DNA of 54,398 nt, from positions 1 to 54,398 of the forward strand of contig JAEYTM010000341.1 of NCBI GenBank assembly GCA_023434015.1, given 5' to 3'. The notes below the pieces were generated by a model. The model ran no database searches. It saw nothing but the letters and a program-made list of their open reading frames with translations, and was not told the DNA's origin. Positions 53,753-54,398 of this stretch are shown piece after piece (positions within the stretch are counted from its first letter, which is position 1; each line of letters begins with the position of its first letter). A program made the translations under genes and the position numbers. Source of the stretch: Pseudomonadota bacterium. Its GTDB lineage: Bacteria > Pseudomonadota > Alphaproteobacteria > Caulobacterales > Caulobacteraceae.

Positions 53753-54398
53753 TTAGCGCGGCGCGGCCGGGGCGGCCGGCGTCGCCGGGCGGGCGGCAGC
53801 GGGGGCCGCCGGCTGCTGTTGCTCCAGACGCTCGCGGTCGAAGGCGAACTGGGTGATCTTGGCGTTGAGGGCGGTCACCACGTCCGGGGTGATGTCCATC
53901 GCCGGGTTGGCGATGACCACGGCGTTGCGCTGCAGCAGCACCGAACAGGCCTTCTGCTGATAGGCTTGGCGGATCAGCGGCTCCATCTCCTGGCCCACGC
54001 GGCCGATGGCCTTCTGTTCGGTCGCGGAGACTTCCTGGTCGCGCTGGGCGGCGCGGCGTTGCAGGGCGTTGGCGCGGTTCTGCAGGGCCGAGGCGCGCTG
54101 CTCGAAGGTGTTCTGGTCGAGCGTGGCGCGCTGGCCTTCGAGCGTCCTGGCCTCGGTCTCGATAGCGGTGTTTTCGGCCGTCAGCTCGGCGTTCACCTGG
54201 GCGACGATCTGCTGCATGCGCGTGTTGACGTGACGTCCGACGGTCGAGCCGCCGATCGCGCCTTCGATCGAGATCACGCAGATGCCGGGCACAGCCGCGC
54301 CATGGGTGACGGCCGGCGCCGCCGGGGCGGCGGCGCCACCCTGGTGCGCGACTCCAAGCCGGAGTCGGAGGTGGCCGAGACGCGGGCCAAGGCGGGCG
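53753..54398 (-). CDS. skp: OmpH/Skp-like periplasmic chaperone, 5' end cut by the window
   Basis: The visible part is a Skp/OmpH domain: VPGICVISIEGAIGGSTVG, then a long Glu/Gln/Ala-rich coiled coil (about 90 residues), a second helix set and a Pro/Ala-rich C-terminus. Skp carries outer-membrane proteins across the periplasm and usually leads the lpxD-fabZ-lpxA operon after bamA. The frame is open to the window edge without a recognisable signal peptide (an Ala/Gly/Pro-rich stretch and an Arg/Leu-rich part precede it), so the start lies outside or the end of the sequence is faulty. GTG at 54292 is an internal alternative. Confidence 0.8.
   Translation of the reverse strand, partial: ARLGPRLGHLRLRLGVAHQGGAAAPAAPAVTHGAAVPGICVISIEGAIGGSTVGRHVNTRMQQIVAQVNAELTAENTAIETEARTLEGQRATLDQNTFEQRASALQNRANALQRRAAQRDQEVSATEQKAIGRVGQEMEPLIRQAYQQKACSVLLQRNAVVIANPAMDITPDVVTALNAKITQFAFDRERLEQQQPAAPAAARPATPAAPAAPR

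Overview
The window is GC-rich and almost fully coding, with no gene-free stretch longer than about 260 bases. Gene content and order indicate an alphaproteobacterium, most likely Caulobacterales/Caulobacteraceae. The evidence is dusB-ntrB-ntrC-ntrY-ntrX-dat-hfq-hflX-mazG, a pyruvate dehydrogenase E1-beta carrying its own lipoyl domain, fused ispDF, lpxI in place of lpxH, lexA-comEC-gltX-gltA, and an alphaproteobacterial GTTC-N7-GTTC SOS box. The lineage is inferred; no search was run. No rRNA, tRNA, CRISPR array, insertion sequence or phage gene was seen.

Layout. 1-4476 (+): rlpA, tmk, holB, a TatD-type nuclease, a PhnP-like metallo-hydrolase and a PurN-like formyltransferase, mostly overlapping end to start. 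4547-6817: a small accessory patch with a beta-trefoil lectin that has an octapeptide-repeat tail, a secreted beta-rich protein upstream of it, and a divergent small periplasmic protein. 6905-17479: mazG (+), convergent with the minus-strand run dusB-ntrBC-ntrYX-dat-hfq-hflX (nitrogen signalling and RNA chaperone). 17570-25218: ispDF, an MFS/spermidine-synthase-like fusion, a CinA C-domain protein, ratA-lipA, an Aas-like acyl-activating enzyme and a DoxX protein. 25268-36549 (-): the pyruvate dehydrogenase genes with an inserted GFA-family gene, ftsB, eno, rpmF, pyrG, secG, a small membrane protein and tpiA. 36676-43586 (+): ppiD and the trpE...trpG-trpD-trpC genes, split by a SIMPL-domain gene and a reversed tiny membrane-protein gene. 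43665-49370: SOS box, lexA, comEC (-), gltX, gltA. 49405-54398 (-): skp-lpxD-fabZ-lpxA-lpxI-lpxB, the early lipid A genes and an outer-membrane chaperone.

How the genes work together. eno, tpiA, the PDH genes, lipA and gltA form the lower glycolysis-to-TCA route with lipoate supply. skp/lpx/fabZ, ppiD and rlpA serve the cell envelope. ntrBC/YX sense nitrogen status. Most same-strand neighbours overlap by 1-8 nt, which suggests translational coupling. Three convergent gene pairs share their stop codons in a 4-nt CTAR.

I found no convincing undescribed multi-gene system. The items most worth a second look are NtrC without the sigma-54 contact motif, the lectin/octapeptide-repeat locus, genes that appear to be missing from otherwise conserved neighbourhoods (a D,D-carboxypeptidase, metG, moaC-moeA), the near-identical lipoyl domains of PdhB and PdhC, and the GFA gene inside the PDH operon.
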